Origin: Artemia franciscana
Taxonomy: Eukaryota > Arthropoda > Branchiopoda > Anostraca > Artemiidae
DNA: 64,000 bases
NCBI RefSeq assembly: GCF_032884065.1
Contig: NC_088872.1
Coordinates: forward strand, 7,868,186-7,932,185
Direction of reading: 5' to 3'
Shown: positions 12,736 through 23,389 of the stretch, piece by piece
How the letters are laid out: each line of letters opens with the position of its first letter
How positions within the stretch are numbered: the stretch's first letter is position 1
The notes under the pieces: generated by a model
Seen by the model: the letters and a program-made list of their open reading frames with translations, nothing else
The model's database searches: none
Told to the model about the DNA's origin: nothing
Position numbers and translations under genes: made by a program

Positions 12736-12773
12736 TTGATAAAGGCTTCCGGATATGAAGCCGAAATATTCAG
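12736..12773 (+). ncRNA. Hammerhead-like motif, degenerate core
   Basis: TTGATAA (12736-12742, against the CTGATGA core of hammerhead ribozymes), one spacer base, stem II GGCTTC (12744-12749), a 7-base loop CGGATAT, GAAGCC (12757-12762), then GAAA (12763-12766) and TATTCAG. The stem is perfect but two core positions differ from consensus, so it is probably inactive. Sequence after it (CTCATTGTTTTACTC) resembles that after the motifs at 58 and 62 kb. Confidence 0.45.
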
Positions 12774-12984
12774 ACTTTTTATTATTTTATGTGCATAATT
12801 TTCTCATTGTTTTACTCAAAGATTTATTTGTTAATTATTAATTTCAATTTGTTTTTAACAGAAAAGTAACGGTAAAATCACGTCAGTTCACATTGCAACT
12901 ATAGCATATTTTTTCAACTGGATGAGCAGACACAAACGGAGGAGAGGGATCCTTTTCTCCCCTTCGTGGAGAGTTTTAAATAGT

Positions 12985-13188
12985 TCACAATGTGGTATCA
13001 TCGTGTACATGAAGATGAGTCTTTTGGTCAAAACCCACGATTTTTTGGCGTAATGTTTTGGTATTTACATAAACAGATAGACATAAATGTTCTCTTTCAA
13101 ATGAGCGCTTAAACTGCTCTCTATGATGTTTCAGTGCCTCAGTAGTGGCCAAGAAAAAAGAAAAACAATACACCTCAGTTCTACCCAT
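12985..13188 (-). other. Unrecognised 67-codon open reading
   Basis: Minus-strand open frame from 13188 with balanced composition (FLATTEALKHHREQFKRSF and LRQKIVGFDQKTHLHVHDD). I recognise no family. It sits in the VGlut intron 3' of exon 13569-13812, with no credible splice sites. It may be part of a decayed mobile element or chance. Confidence 0.2.
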
Positions 13189-13568
13189 TCAAAAAGTGTT
13201 TTTTGTTGTTTTTCAACACGGGGGACTGTAAGTATCTGTACTGGGTTTCCGGTAATGGTAATTTCAATAACATTCCATTTTTGTTTCGATCCCACATCAT
13301 TTCTGAGGGTTTCAGACTATTTTTCGAAATTACTGTTATATTTGTCTTCGCAACGAATTTTTGTGGTTGTAGCAGTAGCTATAACCTAGTAAGGGATTAT
13401 TATTAAGAGTAATTAGAATAATTGTTATCTTTCCTGAATCATCTACAAATGGCACTATTGTCACCAAACAGTTTTTTGAACGTATTTTCAAATTTTTGGT
13501 TACTATTGGTCGTTGTTCGTTCTTTACTAAGTCGATAACCTGGATTAGTGCTATAGAATTTAGTATAC

Positions 13569-13812
13569 CTGATATAGCGAAGCCGCTGAAGCCCACAGCC
13601 AAAGTCAAAGCAAAAATTCCACCTGCTGTGCTCCTAGAATAGGCTACAACAAGAAGAAAAACGGCTTCCATCCCGAAACCACCGCAATTAAAGAGTTTTC
13701 TAACATTAGTTGTTGATAGAATACCAGAGGTTCGAAGGAAATCTGCAAGCTGGCCTCCAAGGGGAACTACCATCGTCATGAGAAGATGAGGAAGAGCTGA
13801 TAGAGCTCCTGC
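13569..13812 (-). CDS. VGlut: VGlut exon: TM8 to TM10
   Basis: Fragment residues 260-341. It encodes [20 protein letters not shown], then [38 protein letters not shown] and [12 protein letters not shown]. These segments cover TM8-TM10, with the conserved STTNVRKL(F/M)NCGGFGMEA loop. The exon starts in phase 0 after GATTTTAG and ends in phase 1 at GTATAC, a slightly unusual donor. The next exon restores the frame exactly. Confidence 0.94.
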
Positions 13813-14099
13813 CTAAAATCAGAAAAACAGTGTCAATATTTAAACAAACAATTTATTTAAAAGTTTGTCATCAACAACTTAAAAACAGAAGGTTATATGA
13901 AAACAACAAAACTAAAAATCAAAATTATATTAACATAACAACAAAAACAGCATATAACTGTAGCCTAATAGAACAAGAAGAAAAAAAAATCGTCAACTCA
14001 ATTGTAAATCAAACAAGAAAACTAAACCATGGTAATATTGTATTTCAACTCTTGAAAACCAAATACATGCTTTCAAGAAGAAAAATAAATGAAACAAAA

Positions 14100-15220
14100 T
14101 AAGTAGAGATTATACTTTAACCGACTAAAATTGAAAGAGACGAAAGCAAAAAAAGGAAAAGCAGACCGTCCGAAGTGGAACAAAGGCATGTTAAAAAAAT
14201 ATGGGAAATTTGAAACTCATTATGAGGGGGTGAATCATGACAATTTGAACACATTAGGATAGAGGAGGTTTGTGGCAGCTGTGTTGGCCCCATACAGCTT
14301 GGTACTGCAATGAGTTTTCGTTAGTAGTATTATTGGTAGAACTATTTGGTGATGACCGAAGAATTAACACTTAATCCCCTTCCCCCAACACGAAAGTAAA
14401 GGCCGCTTTACCTATTCCCCCCAAAAACCTTGAAGGTTTACTTCGATACCCCAGCTGCGAGACAAAAGAGGGTAGGGCTACCAAAACAGCGTATAAAATT
14501 CGTCACCGTGCTATTTAAACCTATTGTTCGCCTTAGCTTCAGGTACTCGTTGTATGAATTCATGCAGTTATTTTAAGAACATTGGATACGAATTTATGAC
14601 AAAGTCAACAATACAGTTAGTTTTATTGTAGCATTTGTTACTGCCTTGAATAAGTCCTCTTCCGTAGAAATTGTTTTGTTCTTGTTTGATCGAATTAAGA
14701 CATGAATGGTTCAGTGGCGTTAATTCACAAACATTTCACAAATAAACGATAAAATATAATTTTCAAAATCTACAGGGGCAGGGGGGGGGGGTAATTTTTT
14801 TTTTTACAAGAAAATCTCCCCAAAAATTCAATATAATACTGAACAAGATTTTTTTTCAAAATCGAGGGAGAAATGCCACCTCCCCCTGTTTGAGCTCCCT
14901 CGTACTAGTTGCAGAGATATGCAGTTGAAAATTTTCAACAAAATACTGCCAGAAAACTAAGTTCCTTAGAACTACATTCGTTGCATTTTTTCTTTGTATT
15001 TCGTTTAAAAATTACCATTATTACTCATTTTCAGTCAGTCGTAAAAGGAAAAAATAAGTGGGGTTGCACCCCCCTCTGAATTTAACATCCCCGAGATCCT
15101 GAGTGAATATCCACTTCCCTTATACGTCATTTAAAATTTGCTGAACTTTAACACTAAACTTTAAGCTTTCATTCAGTCTCAAACATGGTATTTTGAAACA
15201 TAGCTACAGCTGCGACCTAT
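14100..15220. other. Intronic stretch without recognised features
   Basis: No exon, tandem repeat or known repeat module was recognised. There are scattered G and C runs near 14775 and 15065. No reading frame of note. Confidence 0.5.
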
Positions 15221-15229
15221 AGAATATAA

Positions 15230-15607
15230 TATGAAAAAAACTTCGTTTACTTAAAGAGTTAAAGAGGCTGCGTCCCAAAGTCGAGCCTTAAAACGTACAG
15301 GAATTAGGAGAGGCAGTTGGGAGGCTGTCGCCCCCCAAACCCCCCGCTTTTAAAGACTCTTTTGTACAGGTTTTTTTGTTGTGGGGGGCTGCCCTGCCGC
15401 CCCCCTGACCCCCCGCTCTTGGCTTCGGAAAGGCCCTCTTTTAGTTAACAAAACAAAAAACCTGTACAAAAGTCTTTAAAAGCGGGGGATTTGGGGGGCG
15501 GCAGCCCCCCAACTGCCTCTCCTAATTCCTGTACGTTTTAAGGTTCGACTTTGGGACGCAGCCTCTTTAACTCTTTAAGAAAACGAAGTTTTTTCATATT
15601 TTGTGAA
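15230..15607. repeat. Foldback element F, copy 1 (GC-rich arms)
   Basis: Arms of about 150 bases: ATGAAAAAAACTTCG, TTAAAGAGGCTGCGTCCCAA, AACGTACAGGAATTAGGAG, a GGCTGTCGCCCCCC tract, then GCTTTTAAAGACTCTTTTG; the same in reverse complement up to 15600. The loop carries CTCTTGGCTTCGGAAAGGCC. In an AT-rich region these arms would form a very stable hairpin. Other copies are at 20693-21153 and 59746-60213. It lies directly left of a tRNA-Lys-like sequence. Confidence 0.85.
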
Positions 15608-15615
15608 AAAAAAAC

Positions 15616-15688
15616 CACCCGATAAGGGACTTGAACCCTTGACCTTAGGATTAAAAGTCCCACGCTCTACCGACTGAGCTAGCCACCT
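15616..15688 (-). tRNA. tRNA-Lys(TTT)-like sequence, degenerate acceptor stem
   Basis: Reads TAGCTCAGTCGGTAGAGC (D arm and box A), an anticodon loop CTTTTAA with anticodon TTT on a 5-bp stem, and AAGGGTTCAAGTCCCTT (T arm and box B). A T run on the minus strand follows as a potential Pol III terminator. The acceptor stem does not pair (AGGTGGC against ATCGGGT). It is embedded in a repeat present three times, so a tRNA-derived repeat head or tRNA pseudogene is more likely than a working tRNA. Confidence 0.6.
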
Positions 15689-15689
15689 G

Positions 15690-16390
15690 CATGTGTGTAA
15701 ATATAACTTTTAAATACCTTTTAAAAATTTCAAATTAACATGGGCTCTTATGGAGAAATGAGTTAATTAATTGGCTAATGCGTGGTTTCTGGAAAACAAG
15801 GAAGGAGTTATCGGATCGAGCTGAAATTTCGCGGATAAGCTCCTGGGACGTAGGGGACCTTAACTTGTGAATTTCAGCCTGATCGGACAATGTTAAAGGG
15901 GGGGGGGGGTTGGGGGTCGAAACTTTCGGGGGGTTAAGATTTTCCAACGAAACTTTCAAGGAAACTTACTCGGAGAATTCCGCATCGAATGAGTCTTCGT
16001 ACACCCAGATCCGATATCGGCTTTGACCTGTAGGCGTGGCAGAAAAAAAAGAACATGAAAATTAAGTGGCTATGCGTGGTTTCTGGAAACAGGGAAGGAG
16101 TTATCGGATCGAGCTGAATAAGCTCCTGGGCCCTAGGGGACCTTAACTTGTGAATTTCAGCCCGATCGGACAACGTTAAAGGGGGGCTGGGGTTGGTGGG
16201 TCGAAACTTTCGGCCAGATTTTCCCCATGAAGGAAAAGTCGGAGGGGGATGAAATTTGGCAGGTTTCTTAGTTGGAGCTCGGGCTACGAAATGCATTCCT
16301 CCCCATCCCTCTGCGACCACTGGAACCGAAGATCGCTTAACATTGTCGTGGTTCGCCTCTTTATAGAGGCACGAGTGTGCCTCCTTGATG
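15690..16390 (+). repeat. tRNA-Lys-associated repeat T, copy 1
   Basis: Body with an internal duplication: GCGTGGTTTCTGGAAA, GGAGTTATCGGATCGAGCTG and GGGGACCTTAACTTGTGAAT occur twice (about 15780-15870 and 16073-16160). It ends in two hairpins, GCCTCTTTATAGAGGC (16355-16370) and AGGCACGAGTGTGCCT (16367-16382), then CCTTGA. Other copies are at 19912-20390 (inverted) and 60545-61110. It is non-coding. Confidence 0.8.
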
Positions 16391-16560
16391 ATTCATATGC
16401 TGTACGTCAAAAATCTTATGCTCCTTTATGTTTATCCTATCTGTTTTAAAATAATTAAAGTTTACATTTTGTATGCACTCCAAGAGTTTTCCAATCAATT
16501 TAATCATTTTTGAATAATTCATTCGGCACTAATAATGCTAATATATAGTGCATTTTAAGT

Positions 16561-16799
16561 TTTTGTTACCTAGTTGTGGCTAATATTGACCCAACAAATA
16601 TTTTACCCAAAACTTTATATATGCCAAAAATTTTCATTGAGACATGCGGACCTATAATTAATTATTTAAAAAAAAGATTTTTTTTTCAGATCGAAGAAAG
16701 AAGAATTATTAAAACTTAAAACAAACTGAATAATTTTGAATGTGTAGCGGGTTACCCTCTCCTTAATTTTGTTACCTAGTTGTGGCTAATATTGACCCA
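16561..16799. repeat. 33-bp direct repeats flanking a 173-bp insert at an intron donor
   Basis: The 33 bases 16561-16593 and 16767-16799 are identical (GTTACCTAGTTGTGGCTAAT and flanks). The second copy abuts the exon 16801-17087 and includes most of its splice donor. The insert contains a degraded family A module (ATTAAAACTTAAAACAAACTG near 16708). Confidence 0.85.
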
Positions 16800-16800
16800 C

Positions 16801-17087
16801 CTTAGCAATTTCGAAATGAAAGACTTGTTTGAAATAGGTTGGTTGTTGTGTGAGCAGCAGATAAAAAGTCCAGGAACGACAGAAGTTGGCAACAATGATG
16901 GCATACACAGGCATGGAAGTGAAAATTTTCTTCCAGGGAGTTGTCCTCAATGTGGGCGTTGACGTATTGACGTCTTTCAGTGAATCTTCAATATACAGTC
17001 TTTCTCTTGCGGATATCGTGGGATGGAGACATGGTTTTTGAAATGATAGCCAGTACCACAAAATATACCAAATGATTCCGGCAGCTC
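16801..17087 (-). CDS. VGlut: VGlut exon: TM6, central cytosolic loop, TM7
   Basis: Largest internal exon (fragment residues 165-259). It holds [15 protein letters not shown], the cytosolic loop with [16 protein letters not shown], then [20 protein letters not shown] and [10 protein letters not shown]. The Arg of NFCRSW corresponds to the TM7 Arg implicated in VGLUT substrate handling. The donor is GTGGGT; reading past it gives VGQY and a stop. The first 33 bases of the downstream intron, starting at the donor, are repeated 206 bp further along (16561-16593 against 16767-16799). Confidence 0.95.
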
Positions 17088-17127
17088 CTAGAATAATTTA
17101 ACAAGAATTTAAATCTCAGTTGGACTT

Positions 17128-17560
17128 ATAATAATAACAATAACTTTATTTTTGCCCGTTCGTACAAAAAAAGAGAAAAACGGAGCAATACAAAAGAAGA
17201 AAGGAAAAAACTAGAACACTCAGTATCAAAGAACAAAATTAAGTACTAAGTTCTTCATTCGCACTCGTAGATCAGGAGTAGAGGCAAAAACTCGAACCAT
17301 TTTTTCAACGCCTTTGTTTCAGTAGACGGCACAATGACAATTGGGTATACCATATTTTGAAATCTCAGAACAAACGTGTTTATCTCGTAGAGTGTGTATC
17401 GAAGTTTAAACTTGAGGTATCTGGAGTATGCAGAACGGACTGCCAAAACAGGGCTGTAATTGAGGCTTTTCTTACAGCCCTAGCACTAAAAAAGCCTGAT
17501 AAACAGCCAACGATGTATAAAATTGAACCAAATCTTTTTTTTTTCTTTTGAGCATAAACC
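17128..17560 (-). pseudogene. LINE 3'-end fragment
   Basis: Minus-strand reading gives AVRSAYSRYLKFKLRYTLYE and a short tail. Its pattern resembles TLRTAYFRYCKFLLRLPRWT near the end of the LINE ORF2 at 31274. It ends with AATAAAGTTATTGTTATTATT, a polyadenylation-like hexamer and a short A/T-repeat tail as at non-LTR 3' ends. It is interrupted and truncated, from a different LINE family than the 31-35 kb element. Confidence 0.4.
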
Positions 17561-17564
17561 AAAT

Positions 17565-18935
17565 TTCATGTACTTATTAATTTAGCTAATTCTTACAAGT
17601 GTACATAGTCATTCAAAAGTAGATTTGATTCCCCAAAATTTGGGTGAAGTGCTTTATATGTCTCAAAGGAGTGAAAAGCCTTACTGCATCATTTTCCCCG
17701 ACAGACCTCCTGGTGCGCAAGTAACAATGCATAACCTTTTTTCCTTGGGTGACAGTAAATAAAATGCATATTATTTGTGCCACAATAAAACGTGCTTAGA
17801 AACTCAGTAAAAATTAGGATTTTTTTGGAGGGGGGGGGTGCAGACTGGAGCTCCCTGTCTGCGTGCCTACTTGTCAATACCGTTTTTAATTATTATTGTA
17901 TTTATTTACATAGCTTATGCAATTAGACTGATTTACTTTAATGAAATACCCTAGAAGCCACATTACCAGGGGCATTGTTTTGGGGGAGGGCAAGGGGGAT
18001 AGTTGCCCCCAGTAATTTAAAGAGAGAAAATTATTATATAGCCCATGCCCCTTGACTACCTGGATATGTACCCCTCTGCTCCCCGCCTCCCACCCCCCCA
18101 CCCCAAAAAAAAAACGCTGGATCTAGACCCCTACACATTATCTAATCTACTCTCTAGTTATATTAATTTGGTTAAATTCTTCTTATTACTTAGTTTCTGT
18201 AGAGCAGTAGGACTGAAATTCCTTTAAAACGTAAACGAAATGAGTTCTTTCTATGCTTCAGTAATATGAGGTTCATTACTAGGAAACAAAACACTGCTAG
18301 CTATGCACAAGAGCAATTTTTTCTTTTTAAAAAAATGAGGGGGTCAGAGCTTCAACTTTGCAGTTTTCATCAGAATAATCTTAATTGTGCATTGTTCATC
18401 TTTTTTCAACGAGGTTTAAGCTCCTTTTCAAAATTCACGAAAGCTCGTTTGCGCAATACTATTTTGCATTTTACTATTGAAGTAAATCTATATAATAGTG
18501 ATAATTCCCAAACCCCCCAAAGTAAAAAAAAATCTCTCACTTGACAGTTATTTTAATGCTTTTAAGAATATCCAGTTACTATGGGTTGTATTTCACTGTT
18601 TAGGCTGTAGGTACTGTTGTAACCATAATTCATGGTAGTATACTTTAAGAAGATCTATGGTAGGGCCCACTTTCCACGATTATGGTTATTACATCCTTTT
18701 AATTGTTTTATTATTATACTTCATTTTATTGTTTATTTTGCGCTTTGTTCAAACAACGGGTAGGGGAAATAATAGTAATAATAATAAGGCTTGCAACCCC
18801 TATGCCCTTTCAATGCCAGAACATAATTTACACTTTACTGAAAAAAAAATTCAGTTTCATAACTTTAATAAATCAAATTATTAAGATCTTAAGGAATAAA
18901 TATCAGTACATGTAAATTAAACTGACAATGTATAT
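17565..18935. other. Intronic stretch without recognised features
   Basis: No exon or known repeat module was found apart from short homopolymer and A/T-rich tracts. Open readings here are short and of skewed composition. Confidence 0.5.
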
Positions 18936-18939
18936 TCAT

Positions 18940-19570
18940 TTGTATTTTTTTTTCAGTTAAGTACAAATTATGTTCAGGCATTGAGAAGGCAAAGGGTTTG
19001 TGAGCCCTACTCATGTTAATTTCTGCTCATTTTAAGTTTGACTCGGTTATTTATCGTAATTTCTGTTCGTTTTGTATTTTGTTTATTTATTGATGCTGAT
19101 ATGTGGTAGTGTTACGCTTGGTAGATCATATGATTCTATTTTTGTTTATTTTTGGTTGAACGAAGTTCTTTACTTTTCTTTGAAAAACTCATAACTCTTT
19201 TTAATATATTTCTGTTCGTTTTATATTCACATGTCTTTTTCAGGGAAAAAGAAAATAATGGTTTAAATCTTTTCGGTTTCTTCTTTAAGAAAAACTTCTT
19301 CTTTAAGAGAAATGTTTCAATAATTTTTAATAGTATACACCTTTTTAAGATTCATGATACAAATGATAGTATTAAATTTACTTTTATTCTTTATATCTAT
19401 TCTTTTTCACAGCCTAGATACACTTTTGTTCTTTTGATTCGATTAAATTTGAAGAGCAGAAGTGGTAATAGAAATAGCCCCGAAAGTTTGAACTTAATAC
19501 CCTCAATCGTTCTTGAGAAACTGCCGAGAAATCTTATTGGCAGCCAGCATATATCCAGTGCATTTTGATT
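18940..19570. repeat. Dispersed repeat D, related to 41690-42030
   Basis: Contains TTTGACTCGGTTATTTATCG, TTTCTGTTCGTTTTGTATTT and ACTTTTCTTTGAAAAA, matching in order TTTGACTGGGTTATTCACTG, GTTCGTTTAGG and CCTTTTCTTTGAAAAAG at 41690-42030. Its right end runs into a family C unit (CGAAAGTTTGAACTTAATAC near 19480). Confidence 0.5.
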
Positions 19571-19619
19571 TGATTTTAAAGAATTATTTAGTTTTTAAGC
19601 ATAATAGGAAAATTGCATA

Positions 19620-19880
19620 ATTGAGGGGAATTTATCTCCCCAGTAACCCTAGAGGTATAGTTACAAGACTGTTCAGCTATACTGAACAAAATGGTTGTCT
19701 TAAAATTTTGATTTGAAGTGGTTTGAAAATTATGGGCTAAAGAGGTGGGCTGATTGCTCACCGACAGCTTTTGGCTTTTAAAAAGAGAAGTAGAACTTTT
19801 AATTTCAAGTCAAATTGGCTCCATTAAAATAACGATGATATAGCTAGCTATGGTAGGATAGCGCTGACTATGATATTACT
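19620..19880. repeat. Family B repeat fragment
   Basis: Contains ACTGAACAAAATGGTTGTCT, a GGTGGGCTGATTGCTCACC block, a TTAAAAAGAGAAGTAGAAC block and a TATATGCCC block, matching the order of the 8.7-10.7 kb array. Confidence 0.6.
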
Positions 19881-19911
19881 TATATGCCCTTTTAATACCA
19901 CCACGCATCAA

Positions 19912-20390
19912 GGAGGCACACTCGTGCCTCTATAAAGAGGCCACGGCAATGTTAAGCGATCTTCGGTTCCAGTGGTCGCAGAGGGATGGGGAGGGATGCA
20001 TTTCGTAGCCCGAGCTCCAACTAAGAAACCTGCCAAATTTCATCCCCCTCCGACTTTTCCTTCATGGGGAAAATCTGGCCGAACGTTTCGACCCACCGAC
20101 CCCAGTCTCCCTTTAACGTTGTCCGATCGGGCTGAAATTCACAAGTTAAGGTCCCCTAGGGCCCAGGAGCTTATCCGTGAAATTTCAGCTCGATCCGATA
20201 ACTCCTTCCCTGTTTTCCAGAAACCACGCATAGCCACTTAATCTTCATATTCTTCTTTTCCCTCGACGCCTACAGGTCACAGCCGACATCGGATATGGGT
20301 GTACGAAGACTCATTCGATGCGGAATTCTCCGAGTAAGTTTCCTTGAAAGTTTCGTTGGAAAATCTTAACCCCCCGAAAGTTTCGAAAAT
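19912..20390 (-). repeat. Repeat T, copy 2 (inverted, tRNA part missing)
   Basis: Reverse complement of the 15690-16390 body. It starts with the double hairpin (AGGCACACTCGTGCCT, GCCTCTATAAAGAGGC) and ends near CCCCGAAAGTTTCG. It has only one of the two internal units. The tRNA-like segment is absent; 20395-20660 is unrelated sequence. Confidence 0.8.
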
Positions 20391-20692
20391 ATCAACATTC
20401 AAGTACATCAAAATAATTTATTATGCAAGCATAATAAAAATCCAGCTCCATTCCAGAAATTAAATTATGTAATTGGAAATTCTCCTTGATTGGAAATGTT
20501 TTCCAAACTGAACGCAGACGCCATCTAGCATATCAGACACAATTTATCTGGATAGAATTGTATCAGCTGAACTTGGGCCAAGTTAGGAAAGAGAGATCTT
20601 CTACAGCAGAAGATTAGATTTCCGAAGCTAAGTACCAGACTAGGCTATCTATCATAATTATTAAATTACATCCACCATGGATTGTAGAAAAA

Positions 20693-21153
20693 CGTACAGA
20701 AATAATATGAAGAAAACTTCGTTTTCTTAAAGAGTTAAAGAGGCTGCGTCCCAAAGTCGAACCTTAAAACGTACAGGAATTAGGAAAGGCAGTTGGGGGG
20801 CTGCCGCCCCCCAAACCCCCCCGCTTTTAAAGACTCTTTTGTACAGGTTTTTTGTTGTGGGGGGACTTCATTGTTACTAATTACTAGTTTTGGCGCAATG
20901 GTTCTCCTGTCCTCTTGTGTTTAACATTTTTCGAAATTATTCCATTATTCATTCATTTCAATTTTTTGTTAATTAAAAGAGGGCCTTTCCGAAGCCAAGA
21001 GCGGGGGGCTTCGGAAACCTGTACAAAAGAGTCGTTAAAAGCGGAGGGTTTTTAACCCCAACTGCCTTTTCTAATTCCTGTACGTTTTAAGGTTCGACTT
21101 TGGGACGCAACCTCTTTAACTCTTTAAGAAAACGAAGTTTTTTTCATATTATA
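20693..21153. repeat. Foldback element F, copy 2
   Basis: The same GC-rich arms as copy 1 (GAGGCTGCGTCCCAAAGTCG, GGGGGCTGCCGCCCCCC) at both ends. The longer loop contains TTCATTGTTACTAATTACTAG and TGGCGCAATGGTTCTCCTGT, shared with copy 3. The right arm is partly deleted (GCGGAGGGTTTTTAACCCC). The left flank GGATTGTAGAAAAACGTACAG matches, inverted, the right flank of copy 3. Confidence 0.85.
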
Positions 21154-21219
21154 TACTTCAAAATCCACCACAACTTACCCTCAAATGCTTAACTAAATTA
21201 TGTAAGCCGTTATTGTGAT

Positions 21220-21400
21220 ACAACCTTGTCACACCTTTGACAATCACGATCATAGTTCCTGTTGATTTAGTTCAACATTCGCCTAAATATTTCATGAAAG
21301 CTTCACCTTAATAGCCTTAGCTTGTGCAGTAGAAATACCTATAACAACAGTAGTAGCATTAGTAGCAGTGTGCCTATAGCACTTTAGGTTTTTTTTCTTT
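21220..21400. repeat. Family C unit with short trinucleotide tract
   Basis: GTTGATTTAGTTCAACATTC, TGAAAGCTTCACCTTAATAG and an AGTAGTAGCATTAGTAGCAG tract repeat the order seen at 36-43 kb. Confidence 0.5.
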
Positions 21401-21659
21401 AACATACCATTCAATATACAATGAAAGTTTTACCTAAGTACCATGAACCATTCCTGCAACGTTGCGGATATGTCCTTTTGACATCCTATAATTGCAAACA
21501 GGAAAGAGCCTGTGGCTTTTTCTTTATTAAGATAGTAAGAGACAAACATCACTGTGTCACTATACCCCAGACAAGTATCTTTTTAAAAGATGCTTATATT
21601 GTGTTAACATTTACTTACTATGTGCCGTAGTTTGTCCTTTACTAGATTTTACTATGAAG

Positions 21660-22930
21660 TTTTGCCACAGCATTTCTAACTGACTTTTCAACAACATCAG
21701 CTCTTTCAAAGAGTATTTTAATCTGCAATTTTGAATGTATTTCACAGTTCCTGATAAAATATTTGTAAAATGTTTCTCAACTTACGAAGATCAGGCTGCA
21801 TTTTTACCATCTTTTTCGACTTCTGAACATAATTTTTAACTTTGTCTTTATGCGTTCTTTGGTAAAGCCTCGCAGAAGTTTAGATTTTTTTTTATTATAG
21901 CTTTTGTCACCCCAATATCTACCCATTATTGTGGTAGCAACTGTTTTCTTATAGCTGTTTCGGTAATCTCCATCAGTATCATATCGCTGATTACTCTTTT
22001 CTTTGGCTCTCTCCATTGTTACTTTTCTATTATCTTCAGCAATATCATAACGCTACTTGCTCTTTTGTTTGGCACAATTATTGCTTCTCTATAATTTTCA
22101 TCATTATCATATCGCTCCTTACTCTTTTCTTTGGCACTCTGCATTGTTACTTTTCCATAACCTTCATCATTATCATAAAGCTCCTTGTTCTTTTTTTGGC
22201 TCCATCAATTATTGCTTCTCTATAATCTTCATCATTATCCTGTCGCTCCTTACTATTTTCTTTGGCTATATCCATTGTTACATAACGCTCCTTGCTCTTT
22301 TGTTTGGCACAATTATTGCTTCTCTATAATCTTCATCATTATCATATCGCTCCTTACTCTTTTCTTTGGCTCTCTCCATTGTCACTTTTCTATTACCTTC
22401 GTCATTATCGTAAAGCTCCTTGCTCTTTTGTTTAGCTCCCTCAAATATTGCTTCTCTATAATCTTCATCATTATCACATCGCTTGTTATTATTTTCTTTG
22501 GCTCTCTCCCTTACTTTTTATCTATAATCTTCATCATTATCATATCATTCCTTACCCTTTGGCTCTCTCCATAGTCACTTTTCTATAACCTTCGTCATTA
22601 TCGTAAAGCTCCTTGCTCTTTTGTTTCGCTCCCTCAAAAATATTGCTTCTCTATAATCTTCATCATTATTACATCACTCGTTACTCTTTTCTTTGGCTCT
22701 CTCCCTTGTTACTTTTCTGTAATCTTCATCATTATTTTAAGGATCCCTGCTCTTTTTTTTGGCTCCCTCAATTATTGCTTCTCTATATTCTTCACCATTA
22801 TCATAGCGCTCCTTGCTCTTTTCTTTGGTTCTCTCAATTATTACTTTTCTATAATCTCCATCATTTAGAAAACGCTCCTTGATGTTTTTGATTTTTACTT
22901 CTCGTTACGCCTGGTCTGTTAAATACCTCC
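21660..22930 (-). pseudogene. Decayed coding tandem array, 21-residue repeats
   Basis: About 13-14 tandem units of 63 bases from 22870 down to about 21960. On the minus strand each reads like KERYDNDEDYREAIIERAKE. The frame is kept over several units from 22879, then broken by a TAA (TAT to TAA) near 22740, a TGA near 22675 and a 2-base insertion near 22640. Readings on both sides (KREKGRY; ILFERADVVEKSVRNAVAK) look like the same protein outside the array. Repeats with an RY-(4-5)-(Y/F)R pattern occur, to my memory, in N-terminal parts of some Helitron-type and related transposon proteins. That assignment is inference. Confidence 0.6.
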
Positions 22931-23039
22931 CCTTTTCTCTTTTCAGGATGCTAACTCTGTATTTTGTGAAATCATGGTTTTTTATAGAAGATATTTGGAG
23001 TGCTCGGCTCTGATACTTTTCTCAATTTTTCCTGCGTCT

Positions 23040-23230
23040 GACTTGCTTAGAAGACACCATCTTACAGGTTACTGCTTTTGTGATAGCATTGCCAGTAGTA
23101 ATAGTTATGGTAGCAGCAGAAACAGTGTTAGTTGTAGTAATGGTAGTATGCAAGTACTGCATTTTTGTAAACACACTCACTGCATTTGAGTGTGTAAACA
23201 CACTCAGTATTTACACCCTCTTGACAACCC
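23040..23230. repeat. Degenerate GTA/GCA trinucleotide tract
   Basis: CCAGTAGTAATAGTTATGG and similar interrupted triplets, the same kind of tract as those inside family C. Confidence 0.6.
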
Positions 23231-23389
23231 ATTTAAACAATATATGTTTTGATTTTTTTTCAACACTCACCTCAACTTACCTTGAAAGACTTGCTTTGAT
23301 GCCTTTGGTTTTTTGGGAAAGTAGAAGTTGAGCCGGCATATCTTTTCTCAATAAAATGCACGACTACTGAACCCTTTAACGATGCTAAA

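Noticed and set aside
13336..13568. Extension of the VGlut exon beyond 13569
   Set aside because: A clear GT donor at 13568 and exact phase match with the next exon; the extension loses similarity to the family at once.
15616..15688. Functional tRNA-Lys gene
   Set aside because: Acceptor stem does not pair, and the same flanking repeat carries a second, equally defective copy at 60469; called tRNA-derived instead.
19972..20241. 89-codon Pro-rich reading in repeat T, also seen at 15934-16320 and 60630-60812
   Set aside because: It recurs because the repeat recurs; each copy breaks at different points, and hairpin and tRNA structure explain the conservation better.
22016..22574. Plus-strand hydrophobic readings across the 63-bp array (YYLQQYHN, LFHNLHHYHKAPCSF)
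   Set aside because: The antisense frame gives the regular charged 21-residue repeat with codon-level constancy; the plus-strand readings are its shadows.
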